Source of the DNA: an uncultured Lachnobacterium sp.
Lineage (GTDB): Bacteria > Bacillota > Clostridia > Lachnospirales > Lachnospiraceae
Direction: 5' to 3'
Length of the DNA stretch: 33,644 bases
NCBI GenBank assembly: GCA_937889225.1
Contig: CALAST010000031.1
Span: 1 to 33,644, forward strand
The notes beneath the pieces were generated by a model. That model ran no database searches. It saw only the letters and a program-made list of their open reading frames with translations, and was not told the origin of the DNA. The translations under genes were made by a program, and so were the position numbers. Positions 26,017 through 33,082 of the stretch are shown piece by piece. Each line of letters begins with the position of its first letter. Position 1 is the first letter of the stretch.

Positions 26017-26165
26017 CTGGTGGTACGGTTCCGTAGGTGGGTGCATTTACGGAATCGTTACTACGGATGTCGAATTTCGAGTCGTTTTACCTAAACGGAA
26101 ACGCATGGTGGGCGACCGTGGAAATTTCCACCGGAGTATATCTGGAAACGGGTATGCTTTCCTAA
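26017..26165 (+). ncRNA. Candidate structured RNA (possible riboswitch) between mobA and the S-component-like gene
   Basis: The 168-base gap is unusually GC-balanced and folds heavily. A long stem, ACGGTTCCGTA with TACGGAATCGT (about 26025-26059, 11 bp with one G-U), has a 12-base loop. CTGGTGG (26017-26023) can pair with CCACCGG (26128-26134), which would enclose the whole domain. That pairing competes with a perfect local hairpin GTGGAAA/TTTCCAC (26118-26131). Smaller hairpins are TCGAA/TTCGA, CGTTT/AAACG and, just before the ribosome site, GGAAA/TTTCC (26143-26161). No reading frame is present. It could be an ion- or cofactor-sensing leader; I could not match it to a known class. Confidence 0.5.
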
Positions 26166-26184
26166 GTTGAGAAGGAGTTCGTAT

Positions 26185-26766
26185 ATGAGATATTCAAAAT
26201 TAGCCATGCTGAATTTCATGGCTTTATGTTGCGTTCTTGGTATGTTTACCAAGAAACTGATTAATCCTTTTGCAAATATGATTACAGAAGCACTCCACAT
26301 TCCCGGAGGAATCAGTACAGGCTTTTCAATTATGTTTCTGGTTATTGCAACAGAAGTAGTAAAAGGACATCATTGGGATATTGAGGATGATGTTCTTCGA
26401 AAATGCGGAACTTTAATGGGAACAGTGCAAGGATTTTTATCACTTGCCCTTGGAAGAGTAGGAAGTATGGGTATGTTAATGCCGATTGGATTTATTGCCA
26501 CGGGAATGTCTATTGATTTTATTTATCAATTACAAAAGTACATCAAACTTTCACGGACAGAGCGAATGGTGTTTGCGAATGCTTTGGCAGCAGTCATGGC
26601 ATCGGTAACAGCAAATGTCATTGTGTTTCATTTAAGAGGTCCGGTGTTAGGGCTGTATTTATGTGTATCAGGTGTCAGTGGAACGATTTACGGATTCTTA
26701 GGTTCAGCTATTGCAGCCAGACTGCGTTTTGTGTGCAGATATCAGATAAATGAAAAATCAATATAA
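26185..26766 (+). CDS. Small polytopic membrane protein, ECF S-component-like
   Basis: A 193-residue protein with about five or six membrane helices. The layout resembles substrate-binding S components of energy-coupling factor transporters (ThiW/YkoE-like), including the LHIPGGISTGFSIMFLVIA and LRGPVLGLYLCVSGVSGTIYGFLG segments. No ATPase or T component is in the window, so it would use a shared ECF module or act alone. The start at 26185 has GAAGGAG 8 bases upstream; an earlier in-frame TTG lies inside that ribosome site. Lying between mobA and a molybdopterin-domain-like gene, a role in cofactor or metal supply is plausible but unproved. Confidence 0.55.
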   Translation: MRYSKLAMLNFMALCCVLGMFTKKLINPFANMITEALHIPGGISTGFSIMFLVIATEVVKGHHWDIEDDVLRKCGTLMGTVQGFLSLALGRVGSMGMLMPIGFIATGMSIDFIYQLQKYIKLSRTERMVFANALAAVMASVTANVIVFHLRGPVLGLYLCVSGVSGTIYGFLGSAIAARLRFVCRYQINEKSI

Positions 26767-26779
26767 GGAGACTGAGATT

Positions 26780-27226
26780 ATGAAATCAAAGAAAATTACA
26801 ATGTTATTTGCAATATTAGTGTTATTTACCGTTATTTTTGCAGTAGTGCATTTAAATACGCGTGAAGAAGTACCGGAACATGCAGTACAGATAACAGCAG
26901 GTGATAAAACCTACATGGTGGATATTACGAAACTGGAGTATGAACAGGTTACAGGAATACGTGTCAATGGAAAAGGCGAGGAATTAGAAGTGAATGCACA
27001 AGGGATTTTGTTAAGAGAAGTCCTTAGTCAAAATGCTATATCCGAATTTTCCAAAGTAACAGTAGTCGCAGATGATTCTTATCAGGCAGAAGTAACTGCA
27101 GAGGAAATTAAGGAAGATGCAAAAGTCTATTTTCTTTATGAAGAAGAATCGTTGAGATTGATTGTATTTGGCGATGAAAACAGTAAACGTAGTGTATCGA
27201 ATGTGGTGCAGGTTATGGTAGAATAG
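26780..27226 (+). CDS. Membrane-anchored protein with sulfite-oxidase-like molybdopterin fold
   Basis: A 148-residue protein with an N-terminal membrane anchor (about residues 5-24) and an exported domain. Its second half (GILLREVLSQNAISEFSKVTVVADDSYQAEVTAEE, then LRLIVFGDENSKRSVSNVVQVMVE) follows the end of the oxidoreductase molybdopterin-binding (SUOX-like) fold, with the vtv-DxY and final nV-ki strands. The protein is too short to be a full enzyme and has no cysteine, so the molybdenum-ligand Cys is missing. It may bind a pterin or be a degenerate relative. AAGGAG 9 bases before 26780 sets the start. The last gene of the operon. Confidence 0.55.
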   Translation: MKSKKITMLFAILVLFTVIFAVVHLNTREEVPEHAVQITAGDKTYMVDITKLEYEQVTGIRVNGKGEELEVNAQGILLREVLSQNAISEFSKVTVVADDSYQAEVTAEEIKEDAKVYFLYEEESLRLIVFGDENSKRSVSNVVQVMVE

Positions 27227-27257
27227 ATAGTAGAATAAGTGGACGATTCGTAAATGT

Positions 27258-27306
27258 AGTGTTGTCATGCTAATAAAAAATTAGTGTGACAGCACTTATT
27301 TTATTT
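27258..27306 (+). terminator. Strong terminator closing the asr-nar-mob operon
   Basis: A 17-bp stem, 27258-27274 with 27280-27296, including three G-U pairs, with an AAAAA loop, followed by a T-rich tract TATTTTATTT. Confidence 0.85.
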
Positions 27307-27351
27307 GGAATTATAGTTTTGTCACGTTGTTGTAAGATTTAGGGTGTATAA

Positions 27352-27495
27352 TGTTGGGGAATTGGCTTAAATCTTTCAGAGTTAATTATAGAAGGACATC
27401 AGGGAACGATGTATGTATATAATCATGCAAATGGTGGTGCAGTATTTCAGATAAATCTGCCTGTATATGAATCGCTGAAATATACAAAAGTGTGA
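27352..27495 (+). pseudogene. C-terminal remnant of a sensor histidine kinase
   Basis: The frame reads WGIGLNLSELIIEGHQG, then TMYVYNHANGGAVFQINLP, and a short tail to TGA at 27493-27495. This is the G2 box and last strands of a HATPase domain (GxGLxx, HxGT, GGAxFxixLP). A TAA at 27349-27351 lies directly upstream and no start or ribosome site exists, so only about 47 codons of a lost kinase remain. Confidence 0.75.
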
Positions 27496-27520
27496 AAATG
27501 GCTTTTGTAGGTACCGGAAT

Positions 27521-27660
27521 TGTGGTATAATGTGAACACTTATTGAATACGAACGAAGTGAAGTATGAGATTAGTAAGAACATATGCCCTTGTGGTATAA
27601 TGTGAACACTTATCGAGTACAAACAAAGCGAAATACGAATTTATTGAGAATATATGTGTT
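27521..27660. repeat. 70-bp tandem duplication containing TATAAT boxes
   Basis: Two head-to-tail units, 27521-27590 and 27591-27660. The first 23 bases of each are identical and include the extended -10-like TGTGGTATAATG (TATAAT at 27526-27531 and 27596-27601); later bases have diverged. A weak third start is seen at 27661 (TATAGTATGA). No good -35 boxes are seen. The repeats sit directly ahead of rlmD and may supply tandem promoters. Confidence 0.7.
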
Positions 27661-27755
27661 TATAGTATGATAGGATTATAAATGGGGATATACTAATTAT
27701 TTTACCGATTTTTGAGTGAAAGAATATAAAATAGATAGAAGAAAGAATAAAGACT

Positions 27756-29189
27756 ATGAAGAAAAATGATATATTTCAAATGGAAATTATAGATATGGGC
27801 GTGGATGGCGAAGGCATCGGAAAATACGAAGGTATGACATTTTTTGTAAAAGATGCTGTGATTGGTGATGTGATTCATGCCAAAGCCGTAAAGTTAAAAA
27901 AGAATTATGGTTATGCAAGAGTGGAAGAAGTAATTACTCCTTCTGCTTTTCGTGTTGAGCCAAAATGTATGCATCACAGACGATGTGGAGGCTGTCAGAT
28001 ACAGGCTCTTTCTTATGAAAAACAGTTAGAATTTAAACACCAGAAAGTGCGTGGAAATTTGATTCGCATTGGCGGATTTTCAGAAGCAGAAGTAGATGAC
28101 AAAATGCTTCCGATTGTGGGAATGGAAGAACCGTTTCGTTATCGCAATAAAGCACAGTTTCCGGTAGGGATGGATAAAGAAGGGAATGTGGTAACTGGAT
28201 TTTATGCGGCAAGAACGCATAGTATTATTCCGGTAGAAGATTGTTTGCTTGGAGTTTCCGAAAATACTCCGATTTTGGAAGAAATAAAAGCGTGGATGAA
28301 AGAATGTAATATTTCGGTATATGATGAAAATACAGGGAAAGGTCTGCTTCGTCATGTACTGGTTCGCTTTGGATTTACTACAAAGCAGATTATGGTTTGT
28401 CTGATTATTAATGGGAAAAAACTTCCGGAAAAAGAATTGTTAATTGAAAAATTGACCAAAATAGAGGGAATGTCTTCCATTTCCATAAATATCAATACCC
28501 GGAATACGAATGTGATATTAGGAGATGTGACAGAGTGTATTTGGGGAGAGGCGTTTATTATGGATTATATTCATTTGCGAAAATGTGAAATGGGTGTTTC
28601 AGATGAATTTGCACTTACCGATACGGCAGTTGCTTATCACATTTCACCACAATCATTTTATCAGGTAAATCCGGTTCAGACAGAAAAATTGTATAGTACT
28701 GCATTGGAATATGCAAATCTTACAGGGAACGAGTATGTGTGGGATTTGTATTGCGGAATTGGTACGATTTCTCTGTTTTTAGCACAGAAAGCAAAAAAAG
28801 TATATGGTGTGGAAATTGTACCACAGGCGATTGAAGATGCGAAAAATAATGCAAAATTGAATGGAATTACAAATGCAGAATTTTTTGTTGGAAAAGCGGA
28901 GGAAGTTCTGCCAGAGTTTTATGAAAAGGCGGAAGGGGAGATGCTTCATCCTGATGTGATTGTCGTAGACCCACCGAGAAAAGGATGTGATGAGGCATGT
29001 TTGGATACAATGCTTCGGATGCAACCGCAGAGGATTGTGTATGTGAGTTGTGATTCTGCGACGTTGGCGAGAGATTTGCGGATTTTGTGTGATGGTGGGT
29101 ATGAAATTCAAAAAGTGAGAGCATTTGACCAGTTTGCACATACGGTGCATGTGGAGACTGTGGTCGCACTACAAAGGGTAGATACCTAA
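27756..29189 (+). CDS. rlmD: 23S rRNA (uracil-5-)-methyltransferase RlmD/RlmCD (RumA)
   Basis: A 477-residue RNA m5U methyltransferase. An N-terminal TRAM domain (about 1-62) is followed by an iron-sulfur binding region (CMHHRRCGGCQ, about 69-79) and the Rossmann methyltransferase domain. That domain has the SAM motif WDLYCGIGTISLFLA (about 329-343), the motif VVDPPRKGCDEACLD and the catalytic Cys in YVSCDSATLARDL (about 429-441). Gram-positive homologues may modify both U747 and U1939. The extreme 3' end encodes HTVHVETVV, the conserved segment used as an attachment site by many integrative elements, and the element DNA begins right behind it. Confidence 0.94.
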   Translation: MKKNDIFQMEIIDMGVDGEGIGKYEGMTFFVKDAVIGDVIHAKAVKLKKNYGYARVEEVITPSAFRVEPKCMHHRRCGGCQIQALSYEKQLEFKHQKVRGNLIRIGGFSEAEVDDKMLPIVGMEEPFRYRNKAQFPVGMDKEGNVVTGFYAARTHSIIPVEDCLLGVSENTPILEEIKAWMKECNISVYDENTGKGLLRHVLVRFGFTTKQIMVCLIINGKKLPEKELLIEKLTKIEGMSSISININTRNTNVILGDVTECIWGEAFIMDYIHLRKCEMGVSDEFALTDTAVAYHISPQSFYQVNPVQTEKLYSTALEYANLTGNEYVWDLYCGIGTISLFLAQKAKKVYGVEIVPQAIEDAKNNAKLNGITNAEFFVGKAEEVLPEFYEKAEGEMLHPDVIVVDPPRKGCDEACLDTMLRMQPQRIVYVSCDSATLARDLRILCDGGYEIQKVRAFDQFAHTVHVETVVALQRVDT

Positions 29190-29200
29190 AAATCCTTGAA
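29140..29200. other. Probable attachment (att) junction of an integrative element
   Basis: The 3' end of rlmD/rumA is a known integration site for ICEs. Here CATGTGGAGACTGTGGT (codons for HVETVV) lies about 25 bases before the stop, and the sequence changes at once from core genome to plasmid-like backbone genes. The exact crossover cannot be fixed without the other end of the element. Confidence 0.5.
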
Positions 29201-29344
29201 TTTACGCACTTTACAGACTTTTTCAGTTTTGAATCGGATGGTCAAAATGGAAAGAAAAAAGTACAGATTCGCAAGATTACAGTTGAAGTGGTACTTGATG
29301 TCGGTTGTGCGGGTACAAAAAATCCTGATGATGAAAGTGAATAA
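29195..29344 (+). other. Open-frame fragment at the element edge
   Basis: A frame without stops runs from inside the rlmD 3' end to TAA at 29342-29344. Its last part reads FTHFTDFFSFESDGQNGKKK, then VQIRKITVEVVLDVGC and AGTKNPDDESE. There is no ATG with a ribosome site, but the codon use looks protein-like. It may be the tail of a gene that is complete only in the circular form of the element, or a relic. I do not recognise the family. Confidence 0.4.
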
Positions 29345-29370
29345 TGATCTATCAAATTTTGATAGAAGAT

Positions 29371-29405
29371 AGGGATGCTTAGAAAAAATAAGTGTCCCTA
29401 TTTTT
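29371..29405 (+). terminator. Terminator near the element edge
   Basis: An 11-bp stem AGGGATGCTTA (29371-29381) with TAAGTGTCCCT (29389-29399), two G-U pairs, a seven-base loop, then ATTTTT. It ends the open-frame fragment upstream. Confidence 0.75.
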
Positions 29406-29414
29406 ATATATAGG

Positions 29415-29437
29415 GCACTCCGAAAGGGGTGCTTTTT
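29415..29437 (+). terminator. Second compact terminator hairpin
   Basis: GCACTCC-GAAA-GGGGTGC (29415-29432) with a GNRA-type loop and TTTTT. It stands 34 bases before the first element gene, so it could be an attenuator for that operon as well as a back-up terminator. Confidence 0.7.
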
Positions 29438-29471
29438 ACATCACAAGATTTTATACAAGGAGGTCACAGAG

Positions 29472-29939
29472 ATGGCAAACACAGCGTTAAGAGCAGAGAA
29501 ACAGCAAGAACTGATTTTTATCAGTGAAGCACATGAAAAATTCTATTATGAAAAATTGAAGGAAGTCAGATATGAGGATGTGTACCACAAAGCATTGGTA
29601 TATTGCCTCGGTATCTGCAATGACACAAGAAATAATATTTATCGAATTTATGATTTTAAGAGTGGACTTGTAAAACCGAAGTGTTTGAATGAAGGATGGC
29701 AGACCAGCGGAAGTGTGAAAGTAATTCGTATGGCGTTCAATTTATACTGTAATGGAATGCCAAGTGTATCAAATTACAAAAAGAAAGATGAACAGTTAGA
29801 AGAATCTAGTCTTTATTCCGTAGAAGAGTTGTTCTGTTGTGTCTATGCTCCATATTTTTGGCAGGCAGTACAGATTCGTTATCCAGAATACGCAGTCTAT
29901 AATCATAAACTTTATGCAATGTTTGGAGGATTGGATTGA
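29472..29939 (+). CDS. DUF6075-like element protein
   Basis: A 155-residue cytoplasmic protein with no membrane segment. It begins ANTALRAEKQQELIFISEAHEKFY and resembles the DUF6075 proteins found next to parA/parB in Firmicute ICEs. It contains NDTRNNIYRIYDF and GLVKPKCLNEGWQTSGS, which I recall as family-typical. Its function is unknown; its constant position beside partition genes suggests a maintenance role. AAGGAGG lies before the start, and the next gene overlaps its stop by one base. Confidence 0.65.
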   Translation: MANTALRAEKQQELIFISEAHEKFYYEKLKEVRYEDVYHKALVYCLGICNDTRNNIYRIYDFKSGLVKPKCLNEGWQTSGSVKVIRMAFNLYCNGMPSVSNYKKKDEQLEESSLYSVEELFCCVYAPYFWQAVQIRYPEYAVYNHKLYAMFGGLD

Positions 29940-30109
29940 TGTTGAAAATAAGGCTTATGGGAACGAAAAACGATATTAAGTGGTTTGAAAAAATATTGTG
30001 CCGACATCCAAAACTTGAGGTATTGGAAATTTCAGATCCGTATGTAAACAAAGGAACAAACCGCTTCTATCGAGTTTATGTAGAAATTCAGAAACGTATG
30101 AAAAAGTAA
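29939..30109 (+). CDS. Small DUF3970-like protein
   Basis: A 56-residue protein starting MLKIRLMGTKNDIKWFEKIL and ending in a basic tail. It resembles the DUF3970 (YvzF-like) small proteins of ICEs and plasmids. Its ATG overlaps the TGA of the preceding gene (TGATG), so translation is coupled. The function is unknown. Confidence 0.65.
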   Translation: MLKIRLMGTKNDIKWFEKILCRHPKLEVLEISDPYVNKGTNRFYRVYVEIQKRMKK

Positions 30110-30128
30110 TAGAACAGGAGAATTTATC

Positions 30129-30911
30129 ATGTGCAGAGTAATTGCAGTTGCAAATCAAAAAGGTGGAGTCGGAAAGACTACCACAACAGGAAATTTAGGT
30201 ATCGGTCTTGTAAAGCAAGGCCAAAAGGTACTTTTAATAGATGCAGATCCACAGGGCAGCCTCACAGCAAGTCTTGGTTATCCAGAACCGGATGAGATAG
30301 AGATAACATTGGCAAATGTTATGGGAAAAATCATCAATGAAGAAGAAGTTGAGCAGGAAGAAGGCATCCTTCACCATGAAGAAGGCGTGGATATCATGCC
30401 AGGGAATATCGAGTTGTCGGGATTGGAAGTGTCGCTTGTGAATGTGATGAGCCGTGAACGTATTCTTCAGGAGTATGTAAACATTGTAAAAGACCGATAC
30501 GACTATATTTTGATTGACTGTATGCCATCACTTGGCATGATTACTATCAATGCCTTTTCATGTGCGGACAGTATATTGATTCCGGTACAGGCTGCGTATC
30601 TTCCGGTAAAAGGTTTACAGCAGCTTATCAAAACAATTGGAAAAGTGAAACGCCAAATCAATCCACAGTTGAAAATCGAGGGAATTTTGCTCACGATGGT
30701 GGATAACAGAACCAATTATGCAAAAGACATTGATGCGATGATCAGAGAAAATTATGGAAGTAAAGTGAAAATTTTTGCTAACAATATTCCTAATTCTGTA
30801 AGAGCCGCAGAGATTTCAGCAGAAGGAGTCAGCATTTTTGTCCATGATCCAAAAGGGAAAGTAGCATCTGCATATCTTTCTTTGACGGAGGAGGTGCTTG
30901 CAAATGGCTAA
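30129..30911 (+). CDS. parA: ParA/Soj partition ATPase
   Basis: A 260-residue deviant-Walker ATPase. Walker A is QKGGVGKTTTTGNLG (about residues 10-24), switch I LLIDADPQGSLTASLG (about 35-50) and the Walker B region YDYILIDCMPSLGM (about 122-135). It lacks an N-terminal DNA-binding extension, so it is of the Soj/ParA type Ib kind. It drives segregation of the excised circular element with ParB. AGGAG precedes the start. The 3' end overlaps parB by eight bases. Confidence 0.94.
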   Translation: MCRVIAVANQKGGVGKTTTTGNLGIGLVKQGQKVLLIDADPQGSLTASLGYPEPDEIEITLANVMGKIINEEEVEQEEGILHHEEGVDIMPGNIELSGLEVSLVNVMSRERILQEYVNIVKDRYDYILIDCMPSLGMITINAFSCADSILIPVQAAYLPVKGLQQLIKTIGKVKRQINPQLKIEGILLTMVDNRTNYAKDIDAMIRENYGSKVKIFANNIPNSVRAAEISAEGVSIFVHDPKGKVASAYLSLTEEVLANG

Positions 30912-31821
30912 GAACGGAAGTGCATCAAAGATTAAAATAGACAGTTTTGATGATTTATTCGGTAATCCGGCAGTGGAAAGTTCTAATTCGGCAGAACAGG
31001 TGGTAGAAGTTTCTCTTGATGAATTACATACATTTAAAAATCACCCGTTTCGTGTTCTGGATGATGCGAAAATGGAAGAAACCGTGGAAAGCATTAAGAA
31101 ATACGGAGTTCTTATGCCTGGGATTGCAAGACCTCGCAAAGAGGGAGGCTACGAAATTATTGCGGGACATCGCAGAAAAAGAGGAAGCGAACTTGCAGGA
31201 AAGACCACAATGCCTGTATTTATCCGTAATTATACGGACGATGAAGCTACGATAATTATGGTTGATACCAATATCCAGCGTGAGGATATTCTTCCAAGTG
31301 AAAAAGCAAAGGCTTATGCCATGAAATATGAAGCTTTGAAACATCAGGGGAAACGTGAAGGTGGCAGTACATTTGAAAGCATTGGTGAACCGGCAGGGGA
31401 AAGTGCAAAAACTGTGCAGAGATATATTCGTCTTGCGGGACTTTTAGACGAACTTCTGGATATGGTTGATAAAAAACAGCTTGGATTTATACCGGGTGTT
31501 GATATTGCCTATCTTACAAAAGAACAACAATACTGGGTGTTTGAGATATTAAGCAATGCTTCCTGCTCCGTAACAAAGGAGCAGGCGGCAAGCCTGAAAG
31601 AATACGGAAAGTCCGGTGAATTGACAAAGGCGGTTGTAGAGCTGCTTTTGTGTAAGGAAAGGACAAAAGAAAAAAAGATAACGATTAAACAAGACAGAAT
31701 CCGTAAATATTTTCCGGAAGATTTCAGTAACAAAGAAATTGAAGATGTGATTTATCAACTGTTAGAAGAATGGAAGAATAAAAATAGGAGCGAACAAAAT
31801 GGAAACGGGATTAAGATTTGA
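30904..31821 (+). CDS. parB: ParB/Noc partition protein
   Basis: A 305-residue ParB. The N-terminal ParB/Srx CTP-binding domain (about 35-125) carries NHPFRV, GVLMPGIARP, YEIIAGHRRKRGSEL and TNIQREDILPSEKA. A helix-turn-helix domain follows (about 130-205, with ESIGEPAGESAKTVQRYIRLAGL), and a C-terminal dimer region. The ATG at 30904 is preferred because GGAGGAG lies 10 bases upstream; a TTG at 30898 is less likely. It overlaps parA and, at its end, the rep start by 23 bases. A parS site is not identified with confidence. Confidence 0.92.
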   Translation: MAKNGSASKIKIDSFDDLFGNPAVESSNSAEQVVEVSLDELHTFKNHPFRVLDDAKMEETVESIKKYGVLMPGIARPRKEGGYEIIAGHRRKRGSELAGKTTMPVFIRNYTDDEATIIMVDTNIQREDILPSEKAKAYAMKYEALKHQGKREGGSTFESIGEPAGESAKTVQRYIRLAGLLDELLDMVDKKQLGFIPGVDIAYLTKEQQYWVFEILSNASCSVTKEQAASLKEYGKSGELTKAVVELLLCKERTKEKKITIKQDRIRKYFPEDFSNKEIEDVIYQLLEEWKNKNRSEQNGNGIKI

Positions 31822-33004
31822 TTATTATTATGGGATAGAAGCAGAACAGTTCGCCTTTTATAGAGTCCCGCGAGTGCTTATTAAAGACGAGCGTTTCAAG
31901 GACTTGTCAAGTGATGCAAAGCTGTTATACGGATTAATGTTGGATAGAATGTCATTATCCATGAGAAATGGATGGCTGGATGAAGAAAACAGAGCCTATA
32001 TCCATTATACCGTGGAAAATATAATGGAAGATTTAGGATGTGCAAGAGAAAAATGTACAAAGATATTTGCAGAGCTGGACAGTAAAAAAGGAATCGGTCT
32101 TATCGAAAAAAAGAGACAGGGACTTGGAAAACCGGACATTATATATGTAAAAAACTTTGCGTCTTTGATGGAAGAAGCAGAGGGAACAGAGTGTTTTGAT
32201 GATGAAAAAAGTGCTGCAAACACTGATGATTCCACAGAAGTTCGAAAATCGAAATTCAAGAAATTCGAAAATCGAAACTCTGGAAATTCGGAAACCGAAA
32301 TTCAAGAAATTCGGAAATCGAATGACAAGAAATTCGAAAATCGAAATTCAAGAAATTCGGAAATCGAAATTCAAGAAGTTCGAAAACCGAATGACAAGAA
32401 ATTCGAAAATCGAAATTCAGGAAAATCGGAAATCGAAATTCAAGAAGTTCGAAAATCGAAACACCAGAAGTTCGAAAATCGAAATTCAGGAAATTCGGAA
32501 ATCGAAACACAAGAAATTCGATTTTCGAACCCTAATTATAACAATATTAGTTATACTGATATGAATTATACTAATCCTATCAATCAGAGTGAGACAATGG
32601 AAACGATTGAGGGGATTGATTCGTATGCCATTTACATGGACATTATCCGTGAAAACATAGATTATAACACTATGCTTCAAAACTCCAAATGGAAAGATGC
32701 AGACCGATACGAGGAACTCTATCAGCTGATCTGTGAGGTAGTCTGTGTAAAACGCCAGACAGTTCGCATTGCAGGGGAAGACTATCCGTATGAGATTGTG
32801 AAGTCTAAGTTTTTAAAACTGAACAGTTCGCATTTGCTGTATGTCATAGAGAGCATGAACAATACAACTTCTAAGATTACAAACATCAAAGCTTATATGC
32901 TTACTGCGCTTTTTAACGCTCCAACTACCATAAACAATTATTACCAACAGGCAGTGCAGCATGATATGTTTGGTGGTGGTTGGCAGGAAAAGGGGATAGT
33001 TTAA
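31799..33004 (+). CDS. RepA_N-type replication initiator with internal iterons
   Basis: A 401-residue initiator. The N-terminal RepA_N winged-helix region (about 1-125) includes FYRVPRVLIKDERFKDLSSDAKLLYGLMLDRM and a second part VENIMEDLGCAREKCTKIFAEL. A repetitive linker (about 148-245) holds the motif KKFENRNS / SEIEIQEVRKS at a 23-residue spacing. The C-terminal part (about 265-401) fits the DUF6017 region of such proteins. RepA_N plasmids commonly carry their origin inside the rep gene, and here the linker DNA is an array of 23-bp iterons. The start overlaps parB by 23 bases with AGGAGCG upstream. It would let the excised element replicate. Confidence 0.88.
   Translation: METGLRFDYYYGIEAEQFAFYRVPRVLIKDERFKDLSSDAKLLYGLMLDRMSLSMRNGWLDEENRAYIHYTVENIMEDLGCAREKCTKIFAELDSKKGIGLIEKKRQGLGKPDIIYVKNFASLMEEAEGTECFDDEKSAANTDDSTEVRKSKFKKFENRNSGNSETEIQEIRKSNDKKFENRNSRNSEIEIQEVRKPNDKKFENRNSGKSEIEIQEVRKSKHQKFENRNSGNSEIETQEIRFSNPNYNNISYTDMNYTNPINQSETMETIEGIDSYAIYMDIIRENIDYNTMLQNSKWKDADRYEELYQLICEVVCVKRQTVRIAGEDYPYEIVKSKFLKLNSSHLLYVIESMNNTTSKITNIKAYMLTALFNAPTTINNYYQQAVQHDMFGGGWQEKGIV
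32241..32539. repeat. Thirteen 23-bp iterons inside rep, probable replication origin
   Basis: Units begin at 32241, 32264, 32287, 32310, 32333, 32356, 32379, 32402, 32425, 32448, 32471, 32494 and 32517: an exact 23-base step with no slip. The core of each is TTCGRAAAYCGAA, an inverted repeat around three bases, followed by a 10-base tail that usually ends CARGAAR. Unit 9 begins ATCG; unit 13 keeps only TTCGATTTTCGAA and then diverges. The step is not a multiple of three, so the three reading frames rotate through the units. Confidence 0.9.
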
Positions 33005-33024
33005 CCGAATCTGCTATGCTAGTA

Positions 33025-33050
33025 GCTATTCGGGTATGAGCAAGTAGCGA
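33025..33050. repeat. Dispersed 26-bp repeat, copy B
   Basis: One mismatch in 26 to the copy at 6882-6907. It lies 21 bases after the rep stop, inside the integrative element. Confidence 0.6.
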
Positions 33051-33082
33051 TAGTGGATATTCGTAGTTTGCCTAATACAGTA

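Noticed and set aside
26017..26165. Firm call as the known Moco riboswitch
   Set aside because: The context fits, but I could not match the conserved core of that class by eye, so it is listed only as a structured RNA.
30898..30903. TTG start for parB at 30898
   Set aside because: The ATG at 30904 has the proper distance from GGAGGAG and a normal ParB N-terminus.
32256..32510. A minus-strand gene across the iterons (repeated FRFPNFLNFDFRIS)
   Set aside because: It is the mirror of the iteron array; open frames on both strands follow from the repeat. No ribosome site.
32241..32539. A CRISPR array
   Set aside because: The 23-base units are contiguous, with no unique spacers, and lie inside an intact coding frame.
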